DNA of 64,000 nucleotides from Streptomyces narbonensis (GTDB taxonomy: Bacteria > Actinomycetota > Actinomycetes > Streptomycetales > Streptomycetaceae), in assembly GCF_014649015.1 (NCBI RefSeq), contig NZ_BMSF01000012.1, positions 186,001 to 250,000 on the forward strand, read 5' to 3'. Made by a program: the position numbers and the translations under genes. The notes under the pieces are model-generated. The model did no database searches and was not told where the DNA came from. It saw only the letters and a program-made list of their open reading frames with translations. This document shows, piece after piece, positions 1-8,450 of this stretch. Position 1 is the first letter of the stretch, and every line of letters starts with the position of its first letter.

Positions 1-350
1 GCCTCCAGCGCCTTGGGGCGGTACGGGTGGTTGTCCTCGACGGACACCCGGATCCACTCGGGGCCGATCGCGACTTCCACCGCTATCTCCGGCGACAGCA
101 GCGCCGCGTGCCGCACGGCGTTGGTGACCAGCTCGGAGACGATCAGCAGCAGGCCGTCCATGATCTCCTCATGGACAGGGACTCCCTGGCGGACCAACAG
201 GTCGCGTACGGCGTGCCGGGCCTGCGGGACGGAGACGTCGACCGCGGGTGCGGTGAAGCGCCAGACTCCTTCGTAGGACGGTGACCGGGTGGGTACACCC
301 CCGTGGGTGTCCACGGTACGGTTCCCACCCTCGTGCTCGATTCTCGCCAC
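1..350 (-). CDS. HATPase_c ATP-binding (anti-sigma kinase-like) protein, partial
   Basis: ATP-binding protein of the GHKL/HATPase_c group related to RsbW-type anti-sigma kinases. About the first 116 residues are present and the C-terminus runs off the left edge. The N-box SELVTNAVRHA lies near residue 72, and a second ATP-contacting stretch, VEDNHPYRP, follows near residue 104, in the order expected for this fold. Streptomyces has many such proteins; they phosphorylate or bind anti-anti-sigma factors, or sit beside XRE/DUF397 regulators. Two more occur in this window, near 35.6 and 55.5 kb. I chose the GTG at 350 because no ATG lies in frame; no clear ribosome binding site is visible and a GTG at 314 is possible. 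The partner is unknown. Confidence 0.8.
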   Translation of the reverse strand, partial: MARIEHEGGNRTVDTHGGVPTRSPSYEGVWRFTAPAVDVSVPQARHAVRDLLVRQGVPVHEEIMDGLLLIVSELVTNAVRHAALLSPEIAVEVAIGPEWIRVSVEDNHPYRPKALE

Positions 351-444
351 GGATCGAGTCTTGGCAATGCGCGCGGGCGGACCGGCCTACTGACCAGAAG
401 TCGACACTTATCGGCCACCTTCTGATCGGGTGGGTATGCCAACG

Positions 445-1137
445 TCAGTTTTTCGACTGATCGTGTGCGCTTTCTGAAGGCCCCGGATCCGACGGCTCCG
501 CCGGGGCGGCCGGCGCCGGTTCCGGTTCCGCCGGCGGCGGCGTCACCATACCGACGATGCGCCTGCCGCCGACGCCGATCGCGATCAGGCCGAGGCCGTC
601 GAAGAGCAGTGCCAGCGAGAAGAAGACGCCGAGGACGTACCGGCTGCTCTCAGGCCAGTCGAAGAGGACGAGCAGTCCGAGCAGCAGGCCGAACGCTCCC
701 TGGAGCAGGGTCCAGCCGAACTGCGGGCCGCGCACCACCACGCTGCCGACGAGCCGGAAGAGGCCGCCGGTGAGGAAGAGCAGCGCGGCGAACATCGTCA
801 GGGCCTCCGCCGAGCCCTCCGGGTGACGGATCACCACGACTCCGGCCGCGATGTTCAGCGCGGCCACCACGACGGCGAGCCAGAAGTAGCTCGTGCCCCG
901 CGACTGGATGGCGTGGAGCAGGCCCACGACGCCGCCGATCAGCAGCAGCCAGCCGAAGAGCAGCATCGAGGTGAGGGTGGCGAGGCCCGTGTAGACCAGG
1001 CCGACGACACCGCCGAGGACGAGCAGGGCGCCGAGCACGGCGAGCCAGCTGAAGTCGCGGCGGAGCCGCTTCCCCTCACGCCGCATGTCCCCGACGGGGT
1101 CCGGGCCGGCGTGCGTCTCGCGTGCGTCCTTCGCCAT
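445..1137 (-). CDS. DUF308/HdeD-family membrane protein
   Basis: Integral membrane protein of 230 residues. After a charged N-terminal segment of about 30 residues come about six hydrophobic helices, the first beginning WLAVLGALLVLGG. The tail after about residue 195 is rich in Pro, Ala and Glu and probably cytoplasmic. The paired helices with Gly-rich turns match the HdeD/DUF308 family, linked to acid stress in E. coli but without a known biochemical activity in actinomycetes. The ATG at 1137 is preceded by a strong GAGGAGG site, so the longer open frame upstream is not used. The gene is divergent from the crotonase gene at 1204. Function here is unknown. Confidence 0.75.
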   Translation of the reverse strand: MAKDARETHAGPDPVGDMRREGKRLRRDFSWLAVLGALLVLGGVVGLVYTGLATLTSMLLFGWLLLIGGVVGLLHAIQSRGTSYFWLAVVVAALNIAAGVVVIRHPEGSAEALTMFAALLFLTGGLFRLVGSVVVRGPQFGWTLLQGAFGLLLGLLVLFDWPESSRYVLGVFFSLALLFDGLGLIAIGVGGRRIVGMVTPPPAEPEPAPAAPAEPSDPGPSESAHDQSKN

Positions 1138-1203
1138 GTGGTGCCTCCTCGGGGCGCCCCCTTCCTGATCGTACGTTCGGGTAGGGCGGATAGCATCCGG
1201 CCC

Positions 1204-1947
1204 ATGGAGCCGCAGCTGAAGGACAGCGTCACCGACGGGATCGCCACCGTCGTCATCGCCAACCCCGCCAAGCGCAACGCGATGAGCGCCGCCATGTGGC
1301 GCGCGCTGCCCGGTGTGCTGGACCGGCTGGCCGCCGACCGCGCGGTCCGGGCCCTGGTCCTGACCGGCGAGGGCGACACCTTCTGCGCCGGGGCGGACAT
1401 CTCGACGCTGCGCGAGCCCGGTGACGAGCAGCAGAGCCTCGCGGTGCGGGCCGAGGAGGCCCTCGCAGCCTTCCCGAAGCCGACGCTCGCGGCCGTCCGG
1501 GGCTTCTGCGTCGGCGGCGGCAGCCAGCTGGCCGCCGCCTGCGACCTGCGCTTCGCCGAGGAGGGGGCCCGCTTCGGGATCACCCCTTCGAAGCTCGGCA
1601 TCGTCTACCCGTCCTCGTCGACCCGCAGGCTGACCGCCCTCGTGGGCCCGTCGACCGCCAAGTACCTGCTGTTCTCCGGCGAGCTGATGGACACCGAGCG
1701 GGCGCTGCGGACCGGGTTCGTGGACGAGGTCCACCCGGCGGGCGAACTGGACAAGCGGGTGGGCGAGTTCGCCCGGGTCCTCGTCTCCCGCTCGCTGCTG
1801 ACCCAGGCCGCGGCCAAGGAGTTCGCCGACGGGCACACCGACCGGGACGCCCACTGGGCGGAGCAGGCACGCGGCAGCGGCGACACCGCGGAGGGGGTCG
1901 CCGCCTTCCTGGAGCGCCGGGCACCCCGCTTCACGTACGGGGTCTGA
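1204..1947 (+). CDS. Enoyl-CoA hydratase/isomerase (crotonase) family protein lacking catalytic Glu residues
   Basis: Crotonase-fold protein of 247 residues. The oxyanion-hole segments are recognisable (CAGADIS near residue 62 and the GGGSQ turn near residue 104). However, the two glutamates that catalyse water addition in classical enoyl-CoA hydratases are replaced: the Glu of the GGG-x-E turn is Gln, and the usual PE of the next motif reads PSK. It may therefore act on acyl-CoA by isomerisation, hydrolysis or another crotonase chemistry. The start is the ATG at 1204: a TAGCAT -10 hexamer at 1191-1196 ends seven bases before it, indicating a leaderless transcript. No pathway neighbours point to a substrate. 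Confidence 0.8.
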   Translation: MEPQLKDSVTDGIATVVIANPAKRNAMSAAMWRALPGVLDRLAADRAVRALVLTGEGDTFCAGADISTLREPGDEQQSLAVRAEEALAAFPKPTLAAVRGFCVGGGSQLAAACDLRFAEEGARFGITPSKLGIVYPSSSTRRLTALVGPSTAKYLLFSGELMDTERALRTGFVDEVHPAGELDKRVGEFARVLVSRSLLTQAAAKEFADGHTDRDAHWAEQARGSGDTAEGVAAFLERRAPRFTYGV

Positions 1948-1962
1948 GCCCGCGAGCGGGTC

Positions 1963-2607
1963 TCAGCCCTCCTTGACGAGGTCCCTGGTGTCCGTGCCCC
2001 GCCAGTGCGCGACGATCGCTGCCGGGGCCTTCTCGGGGGATCCCGCGTCGTAGGGGGGCTGGGGGTCGTACTCGGTGAGCAGCTGGATCGTCTGGGCGAC
2101 CTCGTCGCCGGCGATCCGGCCGAGCAGGTGCAGTGCCATGTCGATGCCGGAGGAGACCCCGGCGGCCGTGACGTACTTGCCGTCGAAGACGACCCGCTCA
2201 CCAGTGGGCTCGACGCCCTGGGCGCGCAGTTCGTCGAAGGCGAGCCAGTGGGTGGTCGCCCGGCGGCCGTCGAGCAGGCCGGCCGCGGCGAGGATCAGCG
2301 AGCCGGTGCACACCGAGGTGGTCCAGGTGCTCGTGGCGTCGGCTGCGCGCAGCCACTCCAGGGTCTCCTGGTCGTGCATGGCCACGCGCGCGTCGGGTCC
2401 CCCGGGGACCAGCACGATGTCCGGGCTCGGGACCTCGGCGAGGCTCTTGTCGGCGACGAGGGCCAGGCTGCCCTGGTCGTTTCGGACCGGCCCGGCCTCC
2501 TTGGCCACGAAGACGGTCTCGGCTCCGGGGAGACGGGCGAGGAGCTCGTACGGCCCGACGGCGTCGAGCGTGGTGAAGCGGTCGTAGAGCAGGACGGCGA
2601 TCTGCAC
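1963..2607 (-). CDS. DJ-1/PfpI family protein, isonitrile hydratase-like
   Basis: Protein of 214 residues with the DJ-1/PfpI (class I glutamine amidotransferase-like) fold. The nucleophile elbow is visible as TSVCTGSLILAAAGLLDG near residue 96, with Cys as the expected catalytic residue; an LVPGG strand-turn lies near residue 66. The THW after the elbow resembles isonitrile hydratase and GlxA-type N-terminal domains. It is followed on the same strand, in reverse order, by a GlxA-like regulator whose N-terminal domain is a paralogue; the two probably form one transcription unit (72 bases apart). Substrate unknown; a small-molecule hydratase or a sensor are both possible. Confidence 0.8.
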   Translation of the reverse strand: MQIAVLLYDRFTTLDAVGPYELLARLPGAETVFVAKEAGPVRNDQGSLALVADKSLAEVPSPDIVLVPGGPDARVAMHDQETLEWLRAADATSTWTTSVCTGSLILAAAGLLDGRRATTHWLAFDELRAQGVEPTGERVVFDGKYVTAAGVSSGIDMALHLLGRIAGDEVAQTIQLLTEYDPQPPYDAGSPEKAPAAIVAHWRGTDTRDLVKEG

Positions 2608-2679
2608 GGTGGTGCCTTTCGTGTCGGTCGGTGGTATCGGTGGGTGGTGTCCGTCGGTGGTGTCGGTGGGTCGCGGCGG

Positions 2680-3651
2680 TCAGGTGACCGGTATGTGGAA
2701 GCGGCGGCGGTACTCCGCCGGGGCGGTGCCGAGCGCCTTGACGAAGGCCCGGCGCATCGCCTCGGGGGTGCCGTAGCCGGAGGCGCGGGAGACCTCCTCG
2801 ACGCCGCGTGAGGTCTCCTCCAGGAGGCGGCGGGCGTGTTCGAGCCGGACCAGGTCGACGTAGCGGCCCGGCGTCGTGCCGGTCTCGGCCTGGAAGGCGC
2901 GGGCGAAGTGGCGGGGCGAGAGCCGGGCGCGGGCGGCGAGGGCCTCGACGGAGAGGTCGCCGCCGGGGTGCTCGGTGATCCACTGCTGGAGGTCGCGCAG
3001 CGGCTCCCGGTGGGCGGTCTGGGCGGACAGCTGGACGCTGAACTGGGCCTGGTTGCCCGGGCGGCGCAGGAAGACGACCAGATGGCGGGCGACGGTGAGG
3101 GCGACGTCCCGGCCGAGGTCCTCCTCGACCAGGGCGAGCGCGAGGTCGATGCCGGCGGTGACGCCGGCGGAGGTGGAGAGGCGGCCGTCCCGGACGAAGA
3201 TGGGGTGCGGGTCCACGTCGACCTCCGGATAGCGGCGGGCGAGGTGGTCGCAGGCGATCCAGTGGGTCGTCACCCGGTGCCCGTCGAGGAGTCCGGCCTC
3301 GGCGAGGAGCAGCGCCCCGGTGCAGACGGAGACCAGGCGTCCGGCCCGCGGGGCGTGCGTGCGCAGCCAGTCGACGAGGGCCGGGTCGGGCGTCCGGGTC
3401 CCCTCGCCGCCCGGGACGACGAGGGTGTGCGGCGGGCCGTCGGCGACCGCCTCTTCGAGGGTGGTGTCGGGGAGCAGGCGCAGTCCGCTCTGGGTGCGGA
3501 CCGGCCCGCCGTCGAGGGAGGCGGTCCGGAGGGGGTACGCGGCCGGGTCGCCGGCGGCGCGGCCGGCACCGGCGAACACCTCGAAGGGGCCGGTGACGTC
3601 GAGGCTCTGCACGTCGTCGAAGAGGACGACGAGAACGGGTCGCTGCGTCAT
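2680..3651 (-). CDS. GlxA-family transcriptional regulator (DJ-1/PfpI plus AraC HTH)
   Basis: 323-residue regulator with an N-terminal DJ-1/PfpI-like domain (about 1-190, with SVCTGALLLAEAGLLDG near residue 108) and a C-terminal AraC-type double helix-turn-helix (about 215-315, with the typical SPRHFARAFQAETGTTPG turn). This architecture is that of GlxA regulators. In Streptomyces, GlxA-family and related AdpA proteins control development or small-molecule metabolism; the domain probably senses a metabolite. It lies directly upstream of the PfpI enzyme at 1963-2607 and may control it. The start ATG at 3651 faces the divergent SCO6745-type gene at 3792. Confidence 0.85.
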   Translation of the reverse strand: MTQRPVLVVLFDDVQSLDVTGPFEVFAGAGRAAGDPAAYPLRTASLDGGPVRTQSGLRLLPDTTLEEAVADGPPHTLVVPGGEGTRTPDPALVDWLRTHAPRAGRLVSVCTGALLLAEAGLLDGHRVTTHWIACDHLARRYPEVDVDPHPIFVRDGRLSTSAGVTAGIDLALALVEEDLGRDVALTVARHLVVFLRRPGNQAQFSVQLSAQTAHREPLRDLQQWITEHPGGDLSVEALAARARLSPRHFARAFQAETGTTPGRYVDLVRLEHARRLLEETSRGVEEVSRASGYGTPEAMRRAFVKALGTAPAEYRRRFHIPVT

Positions 3652-3755
3652 GACTCCATCCTTGGCCGCCCCGGTGGCGTCCGCAACGACGTGGATCCCA
3701 CCTTTCCTGCCATCGGGCGGCAGGCCTTCTCCTCGGTCCCCACCGGTCCTCGCTG

Positions 3756-3784
3756 TTCCCGTCGTACCGACCAGTCGGTAACCT
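3756..3784 (+). promoter_or_regulatory. Promoter with perfect 16-bp palindrome for the gene at 3792
   Basis: The perfect palindrome TACCGACCAGTCGGTA occupies 3765-3780. A TAACCT hexamer at 3779-3784 ends seven bases before the ATG at 3792, so the transcript is probably leaderless and the palindrome fills the -35/-10 spacer. Palindromes of the form ACCGAC-n-GTCGGT are common TetR-family operators. No TetR gene is adjacent, so the regulator is inferred and unidentified. Confidence 0.55.
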
Positions 3785-3791
3785 TCGGTCC

Positions 3792-4658
3792 ATGACGACT
3801 GCCCTGCCGCCGCGCGCCGGACGCCGCTGCCACAACGCCCTCAACCCGCTGCACTCCACGCTCTACTTCTCGCCCGACCTGGACCGCGAGTTCAGCGCCC
3901 TCGGCTTCACCGACCAGAGCGCGATGCGGCTCGCCGCGCGGAGCGCCGCGCTCGGCGCGGTGGGCGCGGGCACGGTCGCCGCGACCTTCTACAACTACAA
4001 CCACGAGCTGCTCGCCCGGCACCTCCCCGCGGTCTGGGACATCGCCTCCCCCGCCGACGTCCTGGCCGCGCGGCTGCGGACCGTCGACGCGACCCTGCGC
4101 CGGCTCCTGGGCGAGGACACCGTCTCCTCCCCGGAGATGGCCGAGGCCGCGATGCTGGCCCTGCGCGCCACGGAGGCCTGCACCCGGCACGCCCGGCCGC
4201 TCTACTCGGCCCACGCCGACCTGTCGGTGCCGGAGGCCCCGCATCTCGCCTACTGGTACGCCGCCACCCTGCTGCGCGAGCACCGGGGCGACGGCCACCT
4301 CGCGGCGCTGCTCACCGTCGGACTCGACCCCGTCGAGGCCCTCGTCTCGCACACGGCCACCGGCAAGGGCATGGCCCCGCGCTGGGTGCTCGGCTCGCGC
4401 GGCTGGAAGCGCGCCGACTGGGAGGGGGCAACGGAGCGGCTCCGCGGGCGGGGGCTCCTCGACGCCGAGGGCGAGCTCACCGAGGCGGGTACGGCGCTCC
4501 GCGACGAGCTGGAGGAGCGGACCGACCGGCTGGACTCCGCCCCGTACGAGCATCTCGGCGCGGCCGGGGTCGAGCGGCTCACCGAGCTGGGGCGCGGCTT
4601 CCTGGTGACGGCGGCGGTCGCCGGCGCCTTCCCCGCGGACCTCGTCGGCAAGGGCTGA
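3792..4658 (+). CDS. SCO6745 (SalK-like) family protein
   Basis: 288-residue protein matching the actinobacterial SCO6745/SalK family, a mostly helical fold with a winged-helix-like C-terminal part. The N-terminal half has the family-like segment HSTLYFSPDL near residue 20 and an Ala-rich helix. The C-terminal half has a WKRADWEGATERLRGRGLL stretch near residue 209 followed by an EAG wing-like turn, as in family members. No enzymatic activity is established. The gene stands alone, divergent from the glxA-like gene, with a putative repressor palindrome in its promoter, so it is probably expressed conditionally. Confidence 0.7.
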   Translation: MTTALPPRAGRRCHNALNPLHSTLYFSPDLDREFSALGFTDQSAMRLAARSAALGAVGAGTVAATFYNYNHELLARHLPAVWDIASPADVLAARLRTVDATLRRLLGEDTVSSPEMAEAAMLALRATEACTRHARPLYSAHADLSVPEAPHLAYWYAATLLREHRGDGHLAALLTVGLDPVEALVSHTATGKGMAPRWVLGSRGWKRADWEGATERLRGRGLLDAEGELTEAGTALRDELEERTDRLDSAPYEHLGAAGVERLTELGRGFLVTAAVAGAFPADLVGKG

Positions 4659-4694
4659 CGAGCGCCCGACGAGGGCGCGGGGACGCGCGCGGGA

Positions 4695-4727
4695 CGGGTC
4701 GGTTGCCGCATCCGGGTGACCGACCCG
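4695..4727 (+). terminator. Hairpin between the gene at 3792 and tex
   Basis: Nine-base arms CGGGTCGGT (4695-4703) and ACCGACCCG (4719-4727) enclose a 15-base loop. It could terminate the upstream gene. A CACAAT hexamer at 4730-4735 just after it could be the -10 element of tex, so the dyad could instead be an operator for tex. Confidence 0.45.
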
Positions 4728-4776
4728 GCACAATGCACTCGCAAGCTTGAGGCACGAGAAGGCGAGTCGGGACACC

Positions 4777-7233
4777 GTGACGACGTCCATCGAAGCAAGG
4801 ATCGCCGAGGAGCTCGGCGTACGCGAGCGACAGGTGAAGGCGGCCGTCGAGCTGCTCGACGGCGGTTCGACCGTGCCGTTCATCGCGCGCTACCGCAAGG
4901 AAGCGACCGAGATGCTCGACGACGCGCAGCTCCGCACCCTGGAGGAGCGGCTGCGCTATCTGCGCGAGCTGGAGGACCGCCGGGCGGCGATCCTCGACTC
5001 GGTACGCGAGCAGGGCAAGCTGACGGAGGAGCTGGAGGCCCGCATCCGGGCCGCCGACACCAAGGCGCGCCTGGAGGACATCTACCTGCCCTTCAAGCCG
5101 AAGCGCAGGACGAAGGCCCAGATCGCCCGCGAGGCCGGTCTGACCCCGCTGGCGGAGGGGCTGCTCAGCGACCCGTCGGTGGAGCCGACGGCCGCCGCGG
5201 CCGCCTTCGTGGACGCCGGCAAGGGCGTCGCGGACGCCTCCGCCGCCCTGGAGGGCGCGCGGGCGATCCTCACCGAGAAGTTCTCCGAGGACGCCGACCT
5301 CATCGGCGAGCTGCGCGAGCGCATGTGGAGCCGGGGCCGGCTGGCCGCCAAGGTCCGCGAGGGTCAGGAGGAGGCGGGGTCGAAGTTCGCCGACTACTTC
5401 GACTTCGCCGAGCCGTTCACCGCACTGCCCTCGCACCGGGTGCTCGCCATGCTGCGCGGCGAGAAGGAGGACGTGCTCAGCCTGGACCTCGAACCGGAGG
5501 AGCCCTCCGAGACGCCCGGCCCGTCCTCGTACGAGGGGATCGTCGCGCACCGCTTCGGCGTGGCCGACCGGGGACGCCCCGGCGACAAGTGGCTCCAGGA
5601 CACGGTCCGCTGGGCCTGGCGGACCCGGATCCTGGTCCACCTCGGGATCGACCTGCGGCTGCGGCTGCGGACGGCCGCCGAGGACGAGGCCGTCCGCGTC
5701 TTCGCGGCGAACCTCCGCGACCTGCTGCTGGCCGCGCCGGCCGGCACACGGGCGACCCTCGGCCTCGACCCCGGCTTCCGTACGGGCGTGAAGGTCGCCG
5801 TCGTCGACGCGACCGGCAAGGTCGTGGCCACCGACACGATCTACCCGCACGTCCCCGCCAACAAATGGGACCAGGCGCTCGACAGGCTGGCACGCCTCGC
5901 GAAGCAGCACGCGGTCGAGCTGGTCGCGATCGGCAACGGCACGGCTTCCCGGGAGACCGACAAGCTCGCGGCCGAACTGCTCGCCAAGCACCCCGAGTTG
6001 AACCTGACGAAGGTGATGGTCTCGGAGGCCGGCGCTTCGGTCTACTCCGCCTCCGCCTTCGGCTCCCAGGAACTCCCCGACCTCGACGTGTCGTTGCGCG
6101 GCGCCGTCTCGATCGCGCGGCGGCTCCAGGACCCGCTGGCGGAGCTCGTGAAGATCGACCCGAAGTCGATCGGCGTCGGCCAGTACCAGCACGACCTGGC
6201 CGAGGTGAAGCTCTCGCGCTCGCTGGACGCCGTGGTCGAGGACTGTGTGAACGGCGTCGGCGTAGACGTCAACACCGCTTCCACGCCGCTGCTTTCGCGG
6301 GTCTCCGGCATCAGCGCGGGCCTCGCGGAGAACATCGTCGCGCACCGCGACGCCAACGGCCCCTTCCGCTCCCGCAAGGCGCTGAAGGACGTGGCCCGGC
6401 TCGGCCCGAAGGCGTACGAGCAGTGCGCGGGCTTCCTGCGCATCCGGGGCGGCGACGATCCGCTCGACTCCTCGTCCGTGCACCCCGAGGCCTACCCGGT
6501 GGTGCGCCGGATGGCGAAGTCGACCGGCGGCCAGGTCGCGGCGCTGATCGGCGACACGGGCACGCTGCGCTCGCTGCGCGCCGGCGACTTCGTCGACGAG
6601 ACCTTCGGTCTCCCGACGGTGACGGACATCCTGCGCGAGCTGGAGAAGCCCGGCCGCGACCCCCGCCCGGCGTTCAAGACGGCCACCTTCAAGGAGGGCG
6701 TCGAGAAGATCGGCGACCTGGCCTCGGGGATGGTCCTGGAGGGGGTCGTCACGAACGTGGCCGCCTTCGGGGCGTTCGTCGACATCGGTGTGCACCAGGA
6801 CGGCCTGGTGCACGTCTCCGCGATGTCGAGGACCTTCGTCAAGGACCCGCGCGATGTCGTGAAGCCCGGTGACGTGGTCAAGGTCAAGGTCATGGACGTG
6901 GACATCCCGCGCAAGCGGATCTCCCTGACCCTGCGCCTGGACGACGAGGCGGGCGCGGACGCGCAGGCCGGCGCGCCCAGGCGTGGCGAGCGGGGCGAGC
7001 GGGGCGAGCGGGGCGGTGACCGAGCCGACCGGGGCGGCCGTCCGCCGCAGCAGCGGCAGGGCGGCGCAGCCGGTGGCGGCGCCGGCGGCGGTGGCCGCCG
7101 GAGCGAGCGCGGCGGCCGGGACGACCGGGGCGGTCGCGACCGCTCGTCGGCCCCCGCACCGGGCAACAGCGCGATGGCGGACGCCCTGCGCAAGGCCGGT
7201 CTCCTGGGCGAGGGCGGCGGCAAGCGCAAGTAG
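4777..7233 (+). CDS. tex: Tex family RNA-binding transcription accessory protein
   Basis: 818-residue Tex protein. The helical N-terminal region begins TTSIEARIAEELGVRE. A YqgF/RNase H-like domain starts near residue 327 (LGLDPGFRTGVKVAVVD), helix-hairpin-helix motifs follow around 505-555, and an S1 RNA-binding domain lies at about 647-718. The tail after residue 725 is rich in Arg and Gly with RGGR-like runs and probably adds nucleic-acid affinity. Tex acts in transcription and RNA metabolism and is essential or toxin-related in some bacteria. I use the GTG at 4777, where family homology begins; an in-frame TTG at 4747 is less likely. It is followed by a strong bidirectional hairpin. Confidence 0.95.
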   Translation: MTTSIEARIAEELGVRERQVKAAVELLDGGSTVPFIARYRKEATEMLDDAQLRTLEERLRYLRELEDRRAAILDSVREQGKLTEELEARIRAADTKARLEDIYLPFKPKRRTKAQIAREAGLTPLAEGLLSDPSVEPTAAAAAFVDAGKGVADASAALEGARAILTEKFSEDADLIGELRERMWSRGRLAAKVREGQEEAGSKFADYFDFAEPFTALPSHRVLAMLRGEKEDVLSLDLEPEEPSETPGPSSYEGIVAHRFGVADRGRPGDKWLQDTVRWAWRTRILVHLGIDLRLRLRTAAEDEAVRVFAANLRDLLLAAPAGTRATLGLDPGFRTGVKVAVVDATGKVVATDTIYPHVPANKWDQALDRLARLAKQHAVELVAIGNGTASRETDKLAAELLAKHPELNLTKVMVSEAGASVYSASAFGSQELPDLDVSLRGAVSIARRLQDPLAELVKIDPKSIGVGQYQHDLAEVKLSRSLDAVVEDCVNGVGVDVNTASTPLLSRVSGISAGLAENIVAHRDANGPFRSRKALKDVARLGPKAYEQCAGFLRIRGGDDPLDSSSVHPEAYPVVRRMAKSTGGQVAALIGDTGTLRSLRAGDFVDETFGLPTVTDILRELEKPGRDPRPAFKTATFKEGVEKIGDLASGMVLEGVVTNVAAFGAFVDIGVHQDGLVHVSAMSRTFVKDPRDVVKPGDVVKVKVMDVDIPRKRISLTLRLDDEAGADAQAGAPRRGERGERGERGGDRADRGGRPPQQRQGGAAGGGAGGGGRRSERGGRDDRGGRDRSSAPAPGNSAMADALRKAGLLGEGGGKRK

Positions 7234-7259
7234 GGCCCGTCCCGCCCGAGGGAACGACA

Positions 7260-7289
7260 GAGGCCGCGACCCCTCCGGGTCGCGGCCTC
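7260..7289. terminator. Bidirectional terminator hairpin
   Basis: A perfect 13-bp stem, GAGGCCGCGACCC with GGGTCGCGGCCTC, encloses a CTCC loop. It sits between the convergent ends of tex and the gene at 7308-7709 and can serve both. Confidence 0.85.
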
Positions 7290-7307
7290 ACGTCGTACGT
7301 CACACCT

Positions 7308-7709
7308 CTACGGCACGAAGCGCAGTGCCCATTCGGCGCGGTTGGCGACGGAGAGGTCGTCGTCCTCCGTGAGGGGCCGCAGGACGTCGGCGGCCGACTT
7401 CGGGTCCGCCTGGACCAGGTCGACGATCTCGGCCGCCAGGCCGTCCTGGTCGTCACCGAGGTCGACGGCAGAGGCGCGGATCAGGGCCGGGAGGGCGTCC
7501 GGGCCGCCGATGGCCGCCAGGACCCCGCCGAGGAGCTCGCGGGCGTAGGCGTTCCGGTCGGTGAGAGCACGGTCCAGCTCCGCCTGGAGACGGGGCAGGA
7601 GAGCGGCGTCGCCCGAGGCGGCGATCTCGTCGGCGAGGTCGATCGTCTCGTCGACGTCCGCGTCGAGATCGTCCAGCATCTCGGTCAGTCGGGTCAGTAG
7701 GTCGGTCAT
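7308..7709 (-). CDS. HEAT-repeat-like small acidic protein
   Basis: 133-residue, strongly acidic, helical protein. It has alternating helices with Leu/Ala spacing such as LPRLQAELDRALTDRN and LPALIRASAVDLGDD, and the terminal RAEWALRFVP resembles a HEAT or PBS-lyase repeat. No catalytic residues are recognisable. Its ATG overlaps the stop of the upstream gene at 7706-8440 by four bases, so the two are translationally coupled and probably functionally linked. Its role is not known. Confidence 0.6.
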   Translation of the reverse strand: MTDLLTRLTEMLDDLDADVDETIDLADEIAASGDAALLPRLQAELDRALTDRNAYARELLGGVLAAIGGPDALPALIRASAVDLGDDQDGLAAEIVDLVQADPKSAADVLRPLTEDDDLSVANRAEWALRFVP

Positions 7710-8440
7710 GGTGCTGCTGCCTCCTGGAATGCACCGTCCACGAGGACGGGGACGGTCGTCGAGCTGTCGATCTCGGCGGCCACGGCCACGTCCTGCGGAA
7801 AGCCGTACTCGTACAGTTCACGGCCCGAGTCGCAGCCGTGCAAGGCGGCGACCGGGTCCTCCGTCGCCGTCCACAGCGTGGCCGCCGCGCTCGCCTCCGG
7901 CGTCGGGGTGCCCATGCTCACGAGGGCGGAGAGCACCGCTCCCGCGCCCAGCAGGTCTTCGAGCGCGGGGCGCAGCGAGCCGTCCGGCCACCGCTCGCCG
8001 GAGGCGATGACGGCGAGCGGACGGTCCGCGGAGCCGTACCCCCGGTCGGCGAGCAGGCGGGCGACGGCGGTGCGGTTGCGCAGGGAGGCGGCGACGACCG
8101 TCGCGCCGCACCCCGCGGCCTCCGCCGCGATCGTGGAGCCGTTCGGGGAGGGCAGGACCAGCCGCGGCGGCATCGGCGCGGCGCGCAGCGCGGCCGGGGA
8201 GAGCGTCCACGGGTGGTCGGGCGTCGCTTCCCGGCGGCCGACGGCGAGGGTCGCGCCGACGCGCTCCGCGTACGCGAGGGCCGTGGCGTCCCGCCAGCGG
8301 TACGGGTGGACGGCGGCGCCGGCCTCGACGGCGACGCCGACGGACGTGGTGAAGGAGAGGACGTCGACCACGACGACGCAGGCGGCCGCCCGGGCGAGGG
8401 CCCGTGCCTCGACGGGCCCCCAGCCGAAGGAGATCGTCAT
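7706..8440 (-). CDS. ComB-like 2-phosphosulfolactate phosphatase family protein
   Basis: 244-residue protein of the ComB/2-phosphosulfolactate phosphatase family. Features are the early VVVVDVLSFTTSV strand with an acidic residue for Mg2+, and the LVLPSPNGSTIA turn near residue 95. In methanogens ComB makes sulfolactate for coenzyme M. Streptomyces is not known to make coenzyme M, so the physiological phosphate ester is unknown. It is followed by a coupled HEAT-like gene and preceded by an ABC-F gene whose stop lies about 10 bases upstream, suggesting a three-gene unit on the minus strand. Confidence 0.75.
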   Translation of the reverse strand: MTISFGWGPVEARALARAAACVVVVDVLSFTTSVGVAVEAGAAVHPYRWRDATALAYAERVGATLAVGRREATPDHPWTLSPAALRAAPMPPRLVLPSPNGSTIAAEAAGCGATVVAASLRNRTAVARLLADRGYGSADRPLAVIASGERWPDGSLRPALEDLLGAGAVLSALVSMGTPTPEASAAATLWTATEDPVAALHGCDSGRELYEYGFPQDVAVAAEIDSSTTVPVLVDGAFQEAAAP

Positions 8441-8450
8441 GCGGTCGCCA

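Noticed and set aside
4579..6813. Long minus-strand open frame of about 740 codons opposite tex
   Set aside because: It is rich in Arg, Gly and Val without motifs and mirrors the tex coding frame; high G+C creates such shadow frames. Tex is unambiguous on the plus strand.
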